NCBI GenBank assembly: GCA_017464565.1
Contig: JAFTZH010000003.1
Location: 1-41,400 of the forward strand
DNA: 41,400 nucleotides
Reading direction: 5' to 3'
DNA from: Clostridia bacterium
GTDB taxonomy: Bacteria; Bacillota; Clostridia; Oscillospirales; CAG-272
A model generated the notes under the pieces. It did no database searches. It was given only the letters and a program-made list of their open reading frames with translations, and was not told the origin of the DNA. Shown here in pieces: positions 23,256-31,399 of the stretch; position 1 is the stretch's first letter; the number at the start of each line of letters is the position of its first letter. The translations under genes were made by a program, and so were the position numbers.

Positions 23256-23876
23256 TTATCTCTGCTGCTGAAGAGTGTAGTGAACGTCAAACGCCTTTTC
23301 CTCGTCGGTGTACTTTCTGAGCGTGTTGATAACCTCTCCGTTATTCCACTTGCGGTCCTCAATATCGTCGGTAGTTCCCATTACGGTAACGTTGAGCTGT
23401 CTGCGACGCGCTCTTACGTGGTCCCAGTCGATAAAGTAAACGTGAGCGAACTCGCCGCCGTCAAGAACTCCGTCCTTAACGGTCATCGTCTCGCTTCTTC
23501 CGAAGAATACGCTTCTGAGGTGTCCGTCGGTATTCATGCTCGTGTAATCGCCGGGCTCGTTTACGTATCTTCCGAACTGCGAGTGTATCGGTCCGGGATG
23601 GCGGTACTGATGCTCCTCCGCAAAGTCGGGAATCATCTTTCTCATAATATCGAGAAGGTCGTGCTGAAGATACTCGAGATCGAAGGAATCTATGTCGTGC
23701 GAGCACTCCTGAACCATAACGCTGCAGGTAGTGTGGTGGGACGCGATACAGCACGTACCGTTCTTAATACCCGACGCCTTGACTATCTCCATTACCTCTT
23801 TTGATACGTCGTGGAAGGTGGGTATCCAGCCTCTCGACTGAAGCTCCAATTCTTTTTGATAAACCTTGAATTCCAT
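23256..23876 (-). CDS. YjbQ/UPF0047 family protein
   Basis: A 206-residue member of the YjbQ (UPF0047) family, longer than the usual 130-140 residues. The core shows ASHHTTCSVMVQE near 45-57 and NTDGHLRSVFFGRSE near 114-128, with the conserved histidines that line the metal pocket in this family. Extra sequence appears between these blocks (about 60-110) and at the C terminus. Some relatives have weak thiamine-phosphate synthase activity; the true substrate is not settled. It lies between the SIS isomerase gene (33 bp gap) and the transaldolase gene (17 bp gap), which points to a sugar-phosphate role here. Confidence 0.85.
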   Translation of the reverse strand: MEFKVYQKELELQSRGWIPTFHDVSKEVMEIVKASGIKNGTCCIASHHTTCSVMVQECSHDIDSFDLEYLQHDLLDIMRKMIPDFAEEHQYRHPGPIHSQFGRYVNEPGDYTSMNTDGHLRSVFFGRSETMTVKDGVLDGGEFAHVYFIDWDHVRARRRQLNVTVMGTTDDIEDRKWNNGEVINTLRKYTDEEKAFDVHYTLQQQR

Positions 23877-23909
23877 AATTTTTTCTCCTTATTTTATATG
23901 TTTTATATT

Positions 23910-24506
23910 TTATTTTGAATTCAGTCTTTTTCCGACGGCTCCGCCGGGGTGAATAACCGCAAACTCCTCGTTTTGAAATCCCGTGTTTTCAAGCACCGCC
24001 GTCTGCAGTGCGTCAAAGATAGCCGCGAGTACGGTAAAGCTGGTGGTTCCCTGACAGTTGTATTTGTCGCACTCGCGAGTAATCTTCATAGCGATAACTA
24101 TATCCGATTTCTCGGCAAGGGGAGACGAAAGATTTTCGGTAATTCCGATAACTACCGCTCCCTTCTTTTTGCATATATCGGCTATCGGCATAAGCTCGTC
24201 GGTTTTTCCGCCGCGGGAAGCGAGAACGATAACGTCGTCCTTCTGAATAAATCCAAGGCCTCCGTGTACCGCTTCGGCGGGAGATATAAAGCGCGCGGGA
24301 CGCTCGATACAGCACATAAGATGAGCAAAGTGCCTGCAAGCTATTCCCGAATGTCCGCACCCCGAGCTTCCTATGCGTTCGGCTTTTGAAAGCACCTCTA
24401 CCGCTTTTAAAAACTGCTCCTTGTCAATAACCTGCGCGGTTGCAAGCAGTGATTCGCTCTCTATTTTAAAGGCGTTCATCGCGCCCTCGAAAATTTCATC
24501 GTTCAT
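23910..24506 (-). CDS. SIS-domain sugar-phosphate isomerase (KpsF/GutQ-like, no CBS domains)
   Basis: A 198-residue SIS-domain protein. The phosphosugar-binding loop is SSGCGHSG, with SPAEAVHGGLGFI and the C-terminal IHPGGAVGKRL typical of the KpsF/KdsD arabinose-5-phosphate isomerase family. The CBS pair that ends full-length KdsD is absent. The ATG at 24506 is chosen because GAGGTG lies 7 nt before it; an earlier in-frame ATG at 24551 has no ribosome binding site. It is the first gene of the sis-yjbQ-talC operon. It probably interconverts a ketose- and an aldose-5- or 6-phosphate; the exact sugar is unknown. Confidence 0.84.
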   Translation of the reverse strand: MNDEIFEGAMNAFKIESESLLATAQVIDKEQFLKAVEVLSKAERIGSSGCGHSGIACRHFAHLMCCIERPARFISPAEAVHGGLGFIQKDDVIVLASRGGKTDELMPIADICKKKGAVVIGITENLSSPLAEKSDIVIAMKITRECDKYNCQGTTSFTVLAAIFDALQTAVLENTGFQNEEFAVIHPGGAVGKRLNSK

Positions 24507-24634
24507 TTTATGCACCTCTGATATACTAAGCTTGGCAAAATATTTATCCATTCAAAAAGCGAAAGTGTATCGAATATCTCACATTTCGATTTTGTTTCGA
24601 TAGTGTATTTTTTGCCTTTCTTTTTCGTTTTAAT

Positions 24635-24663
24635 ATAATAGCACATTTCCCTATGTTTGTCAA
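24635..24663 (-). promoter_or_regulatory. Promoter of the sis-yjbQ-talC operon
   Basis: On the minus strand TTGACA (24658-24663), a 17-bp spacer and TATTAT (24635-24640). The leader of about 120 nt carries the repeated TTTCGAT-type words. Confidence 0.75.
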
Positions 24664-24747
24664 TAGTAAAAAGATAAAAAATACCGAATATTTTTAACCC
24701 ATTAAGCAATAATTCCGAAAATCCAAGAAAATTCAGAAAAAAATCCC

Positions 24748-24776
24748 TTGACAAAGATTTTTTTATATGATATACT
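24748..24776 (+). promoter_or_regulatory. Promoter of the DeoR-type regulator gene
   Basis: TTGACA (24748-24753), a 17-bp spacer and TATACT (24771-24776), with TGA giving an extended -10. Confidence 0.8.
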
Positions 24777-24842
24777 AAACCCATTAATATTTTTCAAATC
24801 GCAATCAAACCGAAAGTAAAAGTGAAAGTTGAGGAAAATTCG

Positions 24843-25610
24843 ATGCTAAACCAAGCGGAACAGTGCCGAGAAAATATAATATCTCTCATAAACAGAGAGG
24901 GCAAGGTAAGAGTAACCGCGCTCAGCAAGCTCTACGGAGTATCCGAAGTAACGATACGCTCCGACCTTGAATATCTCGAATCCACGGGAAGCATAACGAG
25001 AGTTCACGGCGGCGCGGTCGCCAAGGACAAGCTTTATATAGATATGGACGTAGCCGAGCGCTTCAATACCAATTCTTCGGCAAAGCGAGCGCTGGCGGCA
25101 AAGCTTTCGGAGCTTATCAACGACGACGACACGATAATTCTCAATTCGGGAACGACGCTTATGTACGTGCTCCGCGCGCTCAAAGGCAAAAACAATATCA
25201 CCATTCTTACGAATTCTATATCAAACGCCACCGAGGCGTCCTCATATTACGGCTTCAACGTTACCCTTCTCGGCGGACTTATGGAGACGAAATACGGCTT
25301 TACCTACGGTCCCGACGCGATATCTCAGCTTGAAAAATACCACGCGTCAAAATGTATTCTGTCGGTAGACGGAGTAACGGGAGCCGACGGATTATCAATA
25401 TATTACTCCAGCGAATCCGACCTGATAAGAAAAATGATAAGCTGTTCGGACTGCGTTATCGTCGCCGCCGACAGCTCAAAGATAGGACGAAACACCTTCT
25501 CAAGAGTGTGTCCTATATCCGACGTCGATATAGTAGTAACCTCAAAATCCGACGACCCGAAAGAAATAGAAAGCATACGGGACGCGGGAGTTAAGGTATA
25601 CGAGGCGTAA
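24843..25610 (+). CDS. DeoR-family transcriptional regulator
   Basis: A 255-residue sugar-phosphate-sensing repressor. The N-terminal helix-turn-helix (about 15-60) reads VRVTALSKLYGVSEVTIRSDLEYLESTGSITRVHGGAV, which is diagnostic. The C-terminal DeoR sensor domain (about 75-240) is an isomerase-like fold that binds phosphorylated sugars. The start at 24843 is chosen because TTGAGGA lies 8-9 nt upstream; a GTG seven codons earlier would put that site inside the gene. It diverges from the sis-yjbQ-talC operon, which it very likely represses until a sugar phosphate accumulates. Confidence 0.9.
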   Translation: MLNQAEQCRENIISLINREGKVRVTALSKLYGVSEVTIRSDLEYLESTGSITRVHGGAVAKDKLYIDMDVAERFNTNSSAKRALAAKLSELINDDDTIILNSGTTLMYVLRALKGKNNITILTNSISNATEASSYYGFNVTLLGGLMETKYGFTYGPDAISQLEKYHASKCILSVDGVTGADGLSIYYSSESDLIRKMISCSDCVIVAADSSKIGRNTFSRVCPISDVDIVVTSKSDDPKEIESIRDAGVKVYEA

Positions 25611-25620
25611 AGGGTAAATG

Positions 25621-25660
25621 AAAAGAACGACAAAATTCTGTTGAATTTTGTCGTTCTTCG
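25621..25660 (+). terminator. Terminator of the DeoR-type regulator gene
   Basis: The arms AAGAACGACAAAATTC and GAATTTTGTCGTTCTT (16-bp perfect stem) enclose a 4-nt loop, about 10 bp after the stop. Confidence 0.85.
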
Positions 25661-25701
25661 TATTTGTCAAATAGATAAGTTTCGCAGGAGAATAGTGAAA
25701 A

Positions 25702-25741
25702 GTAAAAATCGACAAGCTTCAATTGAAGCTTGCCGATTTTT
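25702..25741 (-). terminator. Terminator of tRNA-Arg
   Basis: The inverted repeat AAAATCG-CAAGCTTCAA / TTGAAGCTTG-CGATTTT, with one internal mismatch, begins right after the CCA end. On the minus strand it is followed by a T run. Confidence 0.8.
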
Positions 25742-25817
25742 GGCACGGCGTAAGGGATTCGAACCCCCGACCTTTTGGTTCGTAGCCAAACACTCTATCC
25801 AGCTGAGCTAACGCCGC
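25741..25817 (-). tRNA. tRNA-Arg (anticodon ACG)
   Basis: A complete 77-nt cloverleaf with an encoded CCA. The acceptor arms GCGGCGT and ACGCCGT pair, with a G discriminator. The D arm has AGCTCAGCTGGATAGAGT. The anticodon stem TTTGG/CCAAA encloses CTACGAA, giving anticodon ACG (read as ICG), and the T arm has GGTTCGAATCC. It has its own promoter and terminator, so it is a single-gene unit. Confidence 0.97.
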
Positions 25818-25843
25818 AAAATACGCTTTTTGCGTACTTATAC

Positions 25844-25871
25844 ATTATACCACACTTTTTTTCTTTGTCAA
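25844..25871 (-). promoter_or_regulatory. Promoter of tRNA-Arg
   Basis: On the minus strand TTGACA (25866-25871), a 16-bp spacer and TATAAT (25844-25849). The start site falls about 20 nt before the mature 5' end. Confidence 0.85.
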
Positions 25872-25893
25872 TAGTTTTGCGAATTTTTTATTT

Positions 25894-27309
25894 TTATTTT
25901 TTAGCCGATTCTATAATATATATTTTTTCAAAGCTCGTTTTTTCATTAATCAATATATCCTCCGATACACCCCCCTCGCCGTCGGTTTCAAAGACACGTA
26001 TATCCGAGAGTTTTTCCGATATACCGTCAAGCACGTAAGAAAGCATACGTCCGTATATTTTGTTCATATCGGCGCTCAATAACCTTTCATCCTTCCGAAT
26101 ATCTATCATATATCGGGTATCGACCACGGCGAAATCCGCACTCTCGCATATCTCGTCAGCCAGAAGAGCCCCCTCTATCCTGTCAATAAGCGCACCCTGC
26201 ATAACGCAGTCGTCAAACTCTCGGTTCTCTGCAATAAGCTCGCGGCAAACCTCCAAAAAGCGCTTTCGATGCTCTCTGTAATCCTCGTAGGATATAACCG
26301 AAAAAGCCACCGATATTTTTCCGTATACGGCAGCACGGCACACCGCCCGAAGCTGTTCCGAAAGGAAATCGCCGTAATTCTCTCCCCTGCTGTTTCTGCC
26401 GATACATACGGTAAGCTCCCCCTTTTCCGAGTCCTCGGCGAGCCTTCTGTATATATCGAAAAATTTTTCCTCTCCGCACTCCCCGTTACCAATAGGTTCA
26501 ACCGCGGTACCGTACGTTTTCGAAGATAAAATATCCCTTACCGAATATATCTCCGCCCTTCCAAGATGCGCAATATCGTCTCCGAGAACGCCGCTTTCGT
26601 ATGATAACTCCTCTCCGAATCTTGCCCTAAATTCATCGAGCACGCTTATCTCGGGAGACACGTAAAGCGTATCCTTATCCGGAAAAAGAACCGCACTCGC
26701 TCCCTCCGCGCAAGCCTCAATATCCTCCTTGGATACGAAAAGCGCGGGAATTTTAAGGATCTCCGCAAGCCTTGCCGACGGACACCTCTCTTCTCCGACG
26801 CATACTATTCCCGATACTCCGTCCCTGCATATAGCGAGAAAAGCAGTAACGTCAATCTCTCGGTCGTAAAAGGCTATTTCTCCGCTTTCAAGCCCGCAGG
26901 AAACTTTGAGAAAGCCTCCTAAAATTTCCTCAAAAAGAATACTCATCTCGCGCAAAGCGGAAGTGTTTTCTCTCACGCTCATTATTTCCGCCGCTGAAAG
27001 CACGCCGTAGCCCTTTTCGAGCATACCGCGCATTTCTGACAAAAATTCTCTTTTACGGAGAAGCTCGAGCATATTGCAAAGAAGCGTACAAAGCTCCTCG
27101 TCCGCCGTCCCCTCAAGATATTCGTACGCCTCTTCAACGCGCGATACGGCTATTCCGACGACTCTCGAAAACACCGACCATTCACTCTCGCCGTCCGCCC
27201 TGAATTCATCAGCACCCGAAAGCCTCAATTTTTTCAGTCTTCCCATAACGGCGGACCTTCCGACACCGAATCCCTTTACGAGCGACATTTTTAACGCAGC
27301 AGCATTCAT
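25894..27309 (-). CDS. Degenerate PTS Enzyme I-like protein (probable pseudo-enzyme)
   Basis: A 471-residue protein whose domain order follows PEP-protein phosphotransferase (Enzyme I). Residues 1-25 match the short N-terminal strand region. Residues 42-140 form a helical bundle like the HPr-binding domain (EELCTLLCNMLELLRKREFL). Residues 150-225 resemble the phospho-His domain, ending in the conserved LAEILKIPALF. Residues 310-430 resemble part of the PEP-binding barrel (EQLRAVCRAAVYGKISVAF, LLADEICESADFAVVDT). The key residues are gone: the phospho-acceptor His is Pro177, the Asn-Asp metal pair of TND is Arg399-Tyr400, and the C-terminal active-site Cys block is missing. It cannot be an active Enzyme I and may be regulatory. 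The gene is monocistronic. Confidence 0.68.
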   Translation of the reverse strand: MNAAALKMSLVKGFGVGRSAVMGRLKKLRLSGADEFRADGESEWSVFSRVVGIAVSRVEEAYEYLEGTADEELCTLLCNMLELLRKREFLSEMRGMLEKGYGVLSAAEIMSVRENTSALREMSILFEEILGGFLKVSCGLESGEIAFYDREIDVTAFLAICRDGVSGIVCVGEERCPSARLAEILKIPALFVSKEDIEACAEGASAVLFPDKDTLYVSPEISVLDEFRARFGEELSYESGVLGDDIAHLGRAEIYSVRDILSSKTYGTAVEPIGNGECGEEKFFDIYRRLAEDSEKGELTVCIGRNSRGENYGDFLSEQLRAVCRAAVYGKISVAFSVISYEDYREHRKRFLEVCRELIAENREFDDCVMQGALIDRIEGALLADEICESADFAVVDTRYMIDIRKDERLLSADMNKIYGRMLSYVLDGISEKLSDIRVFETDGEGGVSEDILINEKTSFEKIYIIESAKK

Positions 27310-27380
27310 AACCCGATTCTCCCAAGCTTTTTAATTTATATTCTGCTGACGTTCGGCGTAAAATATACGCTCCGCGTAAA

Positions 27381-27407
27381 AAAAGCGGGAGCTATGCTCC
27401 CGCTTTT
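27381..27407 (-). terminator. Terminator of the two-component/rlmA/glycosyltransferase operon
   Basis: The arms AAAAGCGGGAGC and GCTCCCGCTTTT enclose a TAT loop. On the minus strand seven T follow. It lies 20 bp after the glycosyltransferase stop. Confidence 0.88.
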
Positions 27408-27426
27408 CGTCATTTTTCGTTTTATG

Positions 27427-28152
27427 TTATTTATTCTCTGCTTTCGCTTTTTTCTTTACCTGTTTTTTTATTTTCAAAAGGTCGGAAAGCATTTTGACGG
27501 TATCCTTGAAAACGCTCACCTTGGATTCCCTGTGATTTATTATCTTTACGGGCATCTCACGTATCTTATATCCGAGTCGCTCCGCCCAAAGTATAGCCTC
27601 AAAATCAAACGCGAATCCGTCCACCTCGCATCTTCCGAAGATATCCTTTGCCGCCTTGCCCGAGAACGCCTTACAGCCGCACTGCGAGTCCGAAAGCTTG
27701 AAATGACCTATAAAGCACAATACCTTGATATAGGTCTTTGACATAAATTTACGCAAAAACGTATATCCCTCGTATCCGTCCTTATGAAGATTTCTCGAGC
27801 CAATCACGATATCCGCAGCCGGATTCTTTGAGAAAATATCGTATATCTCACCTATAACTCCCGTGCCGTAAGCAAGATCGGCGTCGGTAAACATTATAAC
27901 GTCTCCGTCAGCCTCAAGCATAGCGTGCCTTACCGCCGCTCCCTTTCCTCTGTTTCCTCCGTATCCGCTCACCTTTACGGAAGGAAGGCAAAGCGACTCT
28001 ACAAGCTCTGCGCTGTTATCCAAGGAGCCGTCGTCAAAAAATATGACCTGATAATCGTCAAATTTTTCTCTCATATATGCGTCTACCGTTTTTGCAGTCT
28101 CCTCGATTATCTTACTTTCGTTGTACATAGGTATTACAAGTGAAATTCTCAT
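27427..28152 (-). CDS. Family 2 glycosyltransferase (polyprenyl/dolichyl-phosphate sugar synthase-like)
   Basis: A 241-residue GT-A fold enzyme. The N-terminal SLVIPMYNESKIIEETAKTV and the DXD-type motif in MFTDADLAYGTG define GT2; FDDGSLDNSAE and GNRGKGAAVRHAM are as in the DPM1/Alg5 branch. It probably transfers glucose or mannose from a nucleotide sugar to undecaprenyl phosphate at the inner face of the membrane. There is no C-terminal membrane segment; the tail is lysine-rich (KKQVKKKAKAENK), which could contact membrane phospholipids. It is the last gene of the rr-hk-rlmA operon, 20 bp after rlmA. Sugar specificity is unknown. Confidence 0.85.
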   Translation of the reverse strand: MRISLVIPMYNESKIIEETAKTVDAYMREKFDDYQVIFFDDGSLDNSAELVESLCLPSVKVSGYGGNRGKGAAVRHAMLEADGDVIMFTDADLAYGTGVIGEIYDIFSKNPAADIVIGSRNLHKDGYEGYTFLRKFMSKTYIKVLCFIGHFKLSDSQCGCKAFSGKAAKDIFGRCEVDGFAFDFEAILWAERLGYKIREMPVKIINHRESKVSVFKDTVKMLSDLLKIKKQVKKKAKAENK

Positions 28153-28172
28153 ACCGTCTCTCCAATTTATTT

Positions 28173-29012
28173 TTATTTTTTATATACCGCTATAATTACG
28201 TCTGCCTCGGTCGTTAAGCTGTCAAGCCCCAAAAGCTTGTCCTTGTCGCTTTGCGACGTTCTCCAATAATACGGAGTCATAGCGAAAAGATCCGTTATCT
28301 GTTCCGCCCCCGAAAGAGTTATATCGTACCTCACCCGTATCTCCTCAAGAAGCTTCATATCCTTCGGCATATCCGAGCGTTCCTCGTTGGTATATACCCT
28401 GTCGTACAGCTTTTTCTTAAGTCCCATAAGATGCTCGGGTCCCGCGTAAGCCACGGCAAGTATACCGCCGTCCTTCAATATTCTGCAATATTCCCTCTCG
28501 GCGCAGGGAGCGAAAATATTCATCACCGCGTCGGCGGACGAGTCCGCCATAGGAAGCTCAAACACGCTCGCGACACCGAAAAGAGTATTCGAGAGTCCCT
28601 CACGCCTCGCTCTTTTAGCCGCTTGGTCGGCGGCGACCTTTGAGAGATCAAATCCGCATACCGAATATCCTGCGCCGGAGACGCGGCAGGAATAATATCC
28701 CTCCCCGCACCCCGCGTCAACTATAAGTCCGCCTTGCGGAACACAGCGGGAGAGAATACCGCGCATAGCGTCGGATATAGGCTTATAGTGTCCCGAATCA
28801 AGAAAGCGCGTTCTTGAACGAACAGCTTCCTTTGAATCCCCGCTGCCGTGCGACGAGGAGATATTGACGTAACCGCTCGAAGCAAAATCGAAGCAATGCC
28901 TTTTGGGAGCAGAGCATTTCAGACTTTTCCCGTCGTTTTCAAGCGTCATTTCAGAATTACAGCAGGGACACCTCAACGCCGTCAGTATCCCGTTATCAAA
29001 CCTTTCATTCAT
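28173..29012 (-). CDS. rlmA: 23S rRNA (guanine-N1) methyltransferase, RlmA type
   Basis: A 279-residue SAM-dependent methyltransferase. The N-terminal zinc-ribbon-like region has a CPCC cluster at 15-18 plus Cys33 and His39 in KCSAPKRHCFDFASSGYVNI, a hallmark of RlmA. The SAM site is LIVDAGCGEGYYSCRV (about 92-107). The family methylates G745 (RlmA-I) or G748 (RlmA-II, tylosin-resistance type) of 23S rRNA; which one cannot be told here. Its ATG overlaps the kinase stop codon by one base (TGATG), so it is translationally coupled to the two-component system, an unusual setting for an rRNA modification enzyme. Confidence 0.85.
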   Translation of the reverse strand: MNERFDNGILTALRCPCCNSEMTLENDGKSLKCSAPKRHCFDFASSGYVNISSSHGSGDSKEAVRSRTRFLDSGHYKPISDAMRGILSRCVPQGGLIVDAGCGEGYYSCRVSGAGYSVCGFDLSKVAADQAAKRARREGLSNTLFGVASVFELPMADSSADAVMNIFAPCAEREYCRILKDGGILAVAYAGPEHLMGLKKKLYDRVYTNEERSDMPKDMKLLEEIRVRYDITLSGAEQITDLFAMTPYYWRTSQSDKDKLLGLDSLTTEADVIIAVYKK

Positions 29013-30556
29013 CAGCCGTTTTGCCTTTCTTCCGCCTCGGTGAAGGCACAGTCGAGTTCAAACCAGAAGGCAGAGCCCTTGCCAAGCTTGCTGTCTACTC
29101 CGTAGGCGGCACCGTGAAGCTCAAATATTCCCTTAACTATCGAAAGCCCGAGTCCCGTTCCCACAGCGGCTCTTTTGTGTACCTTGTCTATCTTGTAATA
29201 TCTGTCCCAGATAAGCGGTATCTGCTCCGAGGCTATTCCCTCGCCCGTATCGGAAACGCTTATCCTCACTTTGTTTCCAATCTTTACCTGTCTGACGCAT
29301 ACGTATTTATCTGCTCCCGTATAGTTCACCGCGTTATTTATAAGATTATATACTACCTGAAGAATCATTGATGGATCGGCGTTTACGTAAACGTTCTCGT
29401 CCGCGTAAAAATCTATCTTGTAGCCGTCCTTCGTTACGAGCTTTTCGTATCTTGCCATAGTGTCCCTTATTACGCCGGTAAGACAGAACACCTGAAGCGC
29501 GGGAACTCTCGCGCCCGATTGTATCCTTGAAATATCAAGCATATCGTTGACAAGCTCCGAAAGCCTTGCGGTCTCGTCTATGATAACCTGCACGTTCTCC
29601 GGGGTATTCTCCCCCGGAATATCACGCATTACCTCTCCGTATCCCTTTATCATAGTAAGCGGGGTACGCAGGTCGTGCGACACGTTGGCTATAAGCTCCT
29701 TTTGAAGTCTGTCGGTCTTTGAAAGCTCGCGCGACGCCATATTCAGTGTGTCCGACAGCTCTCCTATCTCGCGGTATCCCTTCACGCCGAAGTCGGCATC
29801 GTACTTTCCGCGTGCCAAAGCCTTCGCCGCGTCGTTTATCTTTATTATCGGCTTGGTGATAAATTTCGATAAAAGCACCGCCAAAAGCAACGCGAGGAGA
29901 AGCAATATAATTCCTATCCACAAAAACTGCCGCTGCAGAGTTTTTACCGTAGCCTGCACGGGTGTCAGGTCGGAATTTTGTATTATAAGATAATCCGAGT
30001 CCTCGCCGCTCACTATTTTTACGTGTACGGCGGAAACCGCTCCCGCCTTGGCTTTTTTCATAGCGTCCTCTATCGCGTCCTCGGGTTTCTCGCCGAACAT
30101 TTCGGATTTCTGAAAGCCGGGAGCCTTTGAGGAGGAAATCGTAGCGATATAGGTTCCACCGTTCTCATAAGCAAGATTGCAAAGCCTTATGACGTCCTTA
30201 TCCGATATTATCGGCATCAGCGTGTCCGCCGTGCCCTCCGCCTCAACCATAACGGTGGCGTAGCCCTGTCTGACCTCAAGAACGTATATCGATGAATAAT
30301 ATTCTATGGCACATTCAAAAACGGTGTTTTTTAAGGTCTCCTCGTCCTCGCCGAGATAGGTCTCTATTTTTGATATCGATGTCTCAAGCTCGGCAAATTT
30401 GGTCTTAAGGTAGAAATAATTAAGCATCTTGACCTGAAAAAACCATATTACCGCGAGAGCCACGATGATAAACGCCGCCAGAATGGCAAACATTTTCCAT
30501 TTTATACCGAGACGCGCGTGCCTCTTATTTTCTTTAGTTTTATTCATATCAGCCAA
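29012..30556 (-). CDS. Membrane sensor histidine kinase with HAMP domain
   Basis: A 514-residue sensor kinase. Membrane segment 1 (about 21-41), an extracellular sensing domain of about 165 residues and membrane segment 2 (about 210-232) are followed by a HAMP linker (about 233-285). The HisKA domain carries the phospho-acceptor His294 in NVSHDLRTPL. The HATPase domain has NLINNAVNY, DTGEGI and GTGLGLSIVKGI. It most likely phosphorylates the response regulator encoded 6 bp upstream. The start is TTG at 30556 with GAGG 11 nt away; an ATG three codons later is an alternative. The extracellular domain matches no family I can name, so the signal is unknown. Confidence 0.9.
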   Translation of the reverse strand: MADMNKTKENKRHARLGIKWKMFAILAAFIIVALAVIWFFQVKMLNYFYLKTKFAELETSISKIETYLGEDEETLKNTVFECAIEYYSSIYVLEVRQGYATVMVEAEGTADTLMPIISDKDVIRLCNLAYENGGTYIATISSSKAPGFQKSEMFGEKPEDAIEDAMKKAKAGAVSAVHVKIVSGEDSDYLIIQNSDLTPVQATVKTLQRQFLWIGIILLLLALLLAVLLSKFITKPIIKINDAAKALARGKYDADFGVKGYREIGELSDTLNMASRELSKTDRLQKELIANVSHDLRTPLTMIKGYGEVMRDIPGENTPENVQVIIDETARLSELVNDMLDISRIQSGARVPALQVFCLTGVIRDTMARYEKLVTKDGYKIDFYADENVYVNADPSMILQVVYNLINNAVNYTGADKYVCVRQVKIGNKVRISVSDTGEGIASEQIPLIWDRYYKIDKVHKRAAVGTGLGLSIVKGIFELHGAAYGVDSKLGKGSAFWFELDCAFTEAEERQNG

Positions 30557-30562
30557 TACGCG

Positions 30563-31249
30563 TTACGCCTCAAAGCGATATCCGACGCCTCGGAGAGTAA
30601 CTATATAATCGGCGTATCGTCCGAGACTCTTCCGCAAAAGCTTTATATGAGTATCGAGCGTTCTCACGTCTCCGTAAAAATCGTAGCCCCACACCTCGCT
30701 TATCAGCTTTTCTCTTGAAAGAGCGACGTTTCTGTTCAGACACATATAAAAGAACAAATCGTACTCCTTCGGGGACATCTCAACCCGCTCGCCGTCAACG
30801 TAGACTATTCTCGCGGTAACGTCTGCGCGCAGACCGCCTCCGTCGATATCTATAACGAGATTATCCTGCTTTTTGTCGGGAGAGACGTTTTTTACGCGTT
30901 TCATTATCGCCTCGACGCGAAGCATAAGCTCCTTGGGCGAGAACGGCTTTACCACGTAATCGTCAATACCAAGCTCAAAGCCGTTTATCTTGTCGTACTC
31001 TTCCCCGCGCGCCGAAAGCATTATTATTGGAGTGGAGCTCGTCTTTCTTATCTGTCTGCAAGCGGAAAAGCCGTCGAGCTCCGGCATCATAATATCCATA
31101 ATGATTATATCGAAATTATTGTTACGGCAGAGATAGACCGCTTCCATACCGTCAGCCGCCTCAACCACGGTATGTCCCTCAAACTCGGCGTATTTTTTTA
31201 TTATCGACCTTATCCTCGATTCGTCGTCAACGACAAGAATATTATACAT
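30563..31249 (-). CDS. OmpR/PhoB-family response regulator
   Basis: A 228-residue response regulator. The receiver has VVDDES at 6-11, phospho-acceptor Asp52 in IIMDIMMPELDG and Lys in VVKPFSPKEL. The C-terminal winged helix includes MSPKEYDLFFYMCLNRNVALSREKL and DTHIKLLRKSLG. The start is the ATG at 31249 because AAGGAG lies 6-7 nt before it; a longer frame exists upstream but has no ribosome binding site. It leads an operon with its kinase, rlmA and a glycosyltransferase, which suggests an envelope or antibiotic-stress stimulon. Confidence 0.92.
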   Translation of the reverse strand: MYNILVVDDESRIRSIIKKYAEFEGHTVVEAADGMEAVYLCRNNNFDIIIMDIMMPELDGFSACRQIRKTSSTPIIMLSARGEEYDKINGFELGIDDYVVKPFSPKELMLRVEAIMKRVKNVSPDKKQDNLVIDIDGGGLRADVTARIVYVDGERVEMSPKEYDLFFYMCLNRNVALSREKLISEVWGYDFYGDVRTLDTHIKLLRKSLGRYADYIVTLRGVGYRFEA

Positions 31250-31320
31250 ATCTTCTCCTTCCGCAGCCGCTCCCAATAGGTTGAACCCGCCTAAAATCCG
31301 ACTGCCAGAATTTACTTATT

Positions 31321-31348
31321 ATTATACACTTTTTTTTCGCGTTTTCAA
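31321..31348 (-). promoter_or_regulatory. Promoter of the two-component operon
   Basis: On the minus strand TTGAAA (31343-31348), a 16-bp spacer and TATAAT (31321-31326). It lies only about 15 bp from the htrA terminator. Confidence 0.7.
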
Positions 31349-31363
31349 GTATTTTTGACAAAA

Positions 31364-31388
31364 GGGCCGCAGCTTTGCGCCGCAGCCC
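31364..31388 (-). terminator. Terminator of htrA
   Basis: A 10-bp stem with two G-U pairs and a 5-nt loop. On the minus strand TTTTGTC follows. It lies 12 bp past the htrA stop. Confidence 0.75.
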
Positions 31389-31399
31389 TCAAAACTTAA

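Larger units (their letters stand above)
24507..24842. other. Divergent regulatory region between sis operon and deoR-like gene
   Basis: It contains two consensus promoters facing away from each other (listed separately). It also has a cluster of TTTCGAT and CGAAAGTGTATCGAA-type words at about 24558-24615, between the sis start site and its start codon. The motif CGAWAGTGTAT occurs twice there. These repeats are the best candidate for the DeoR operator. Confidence 0.6.
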
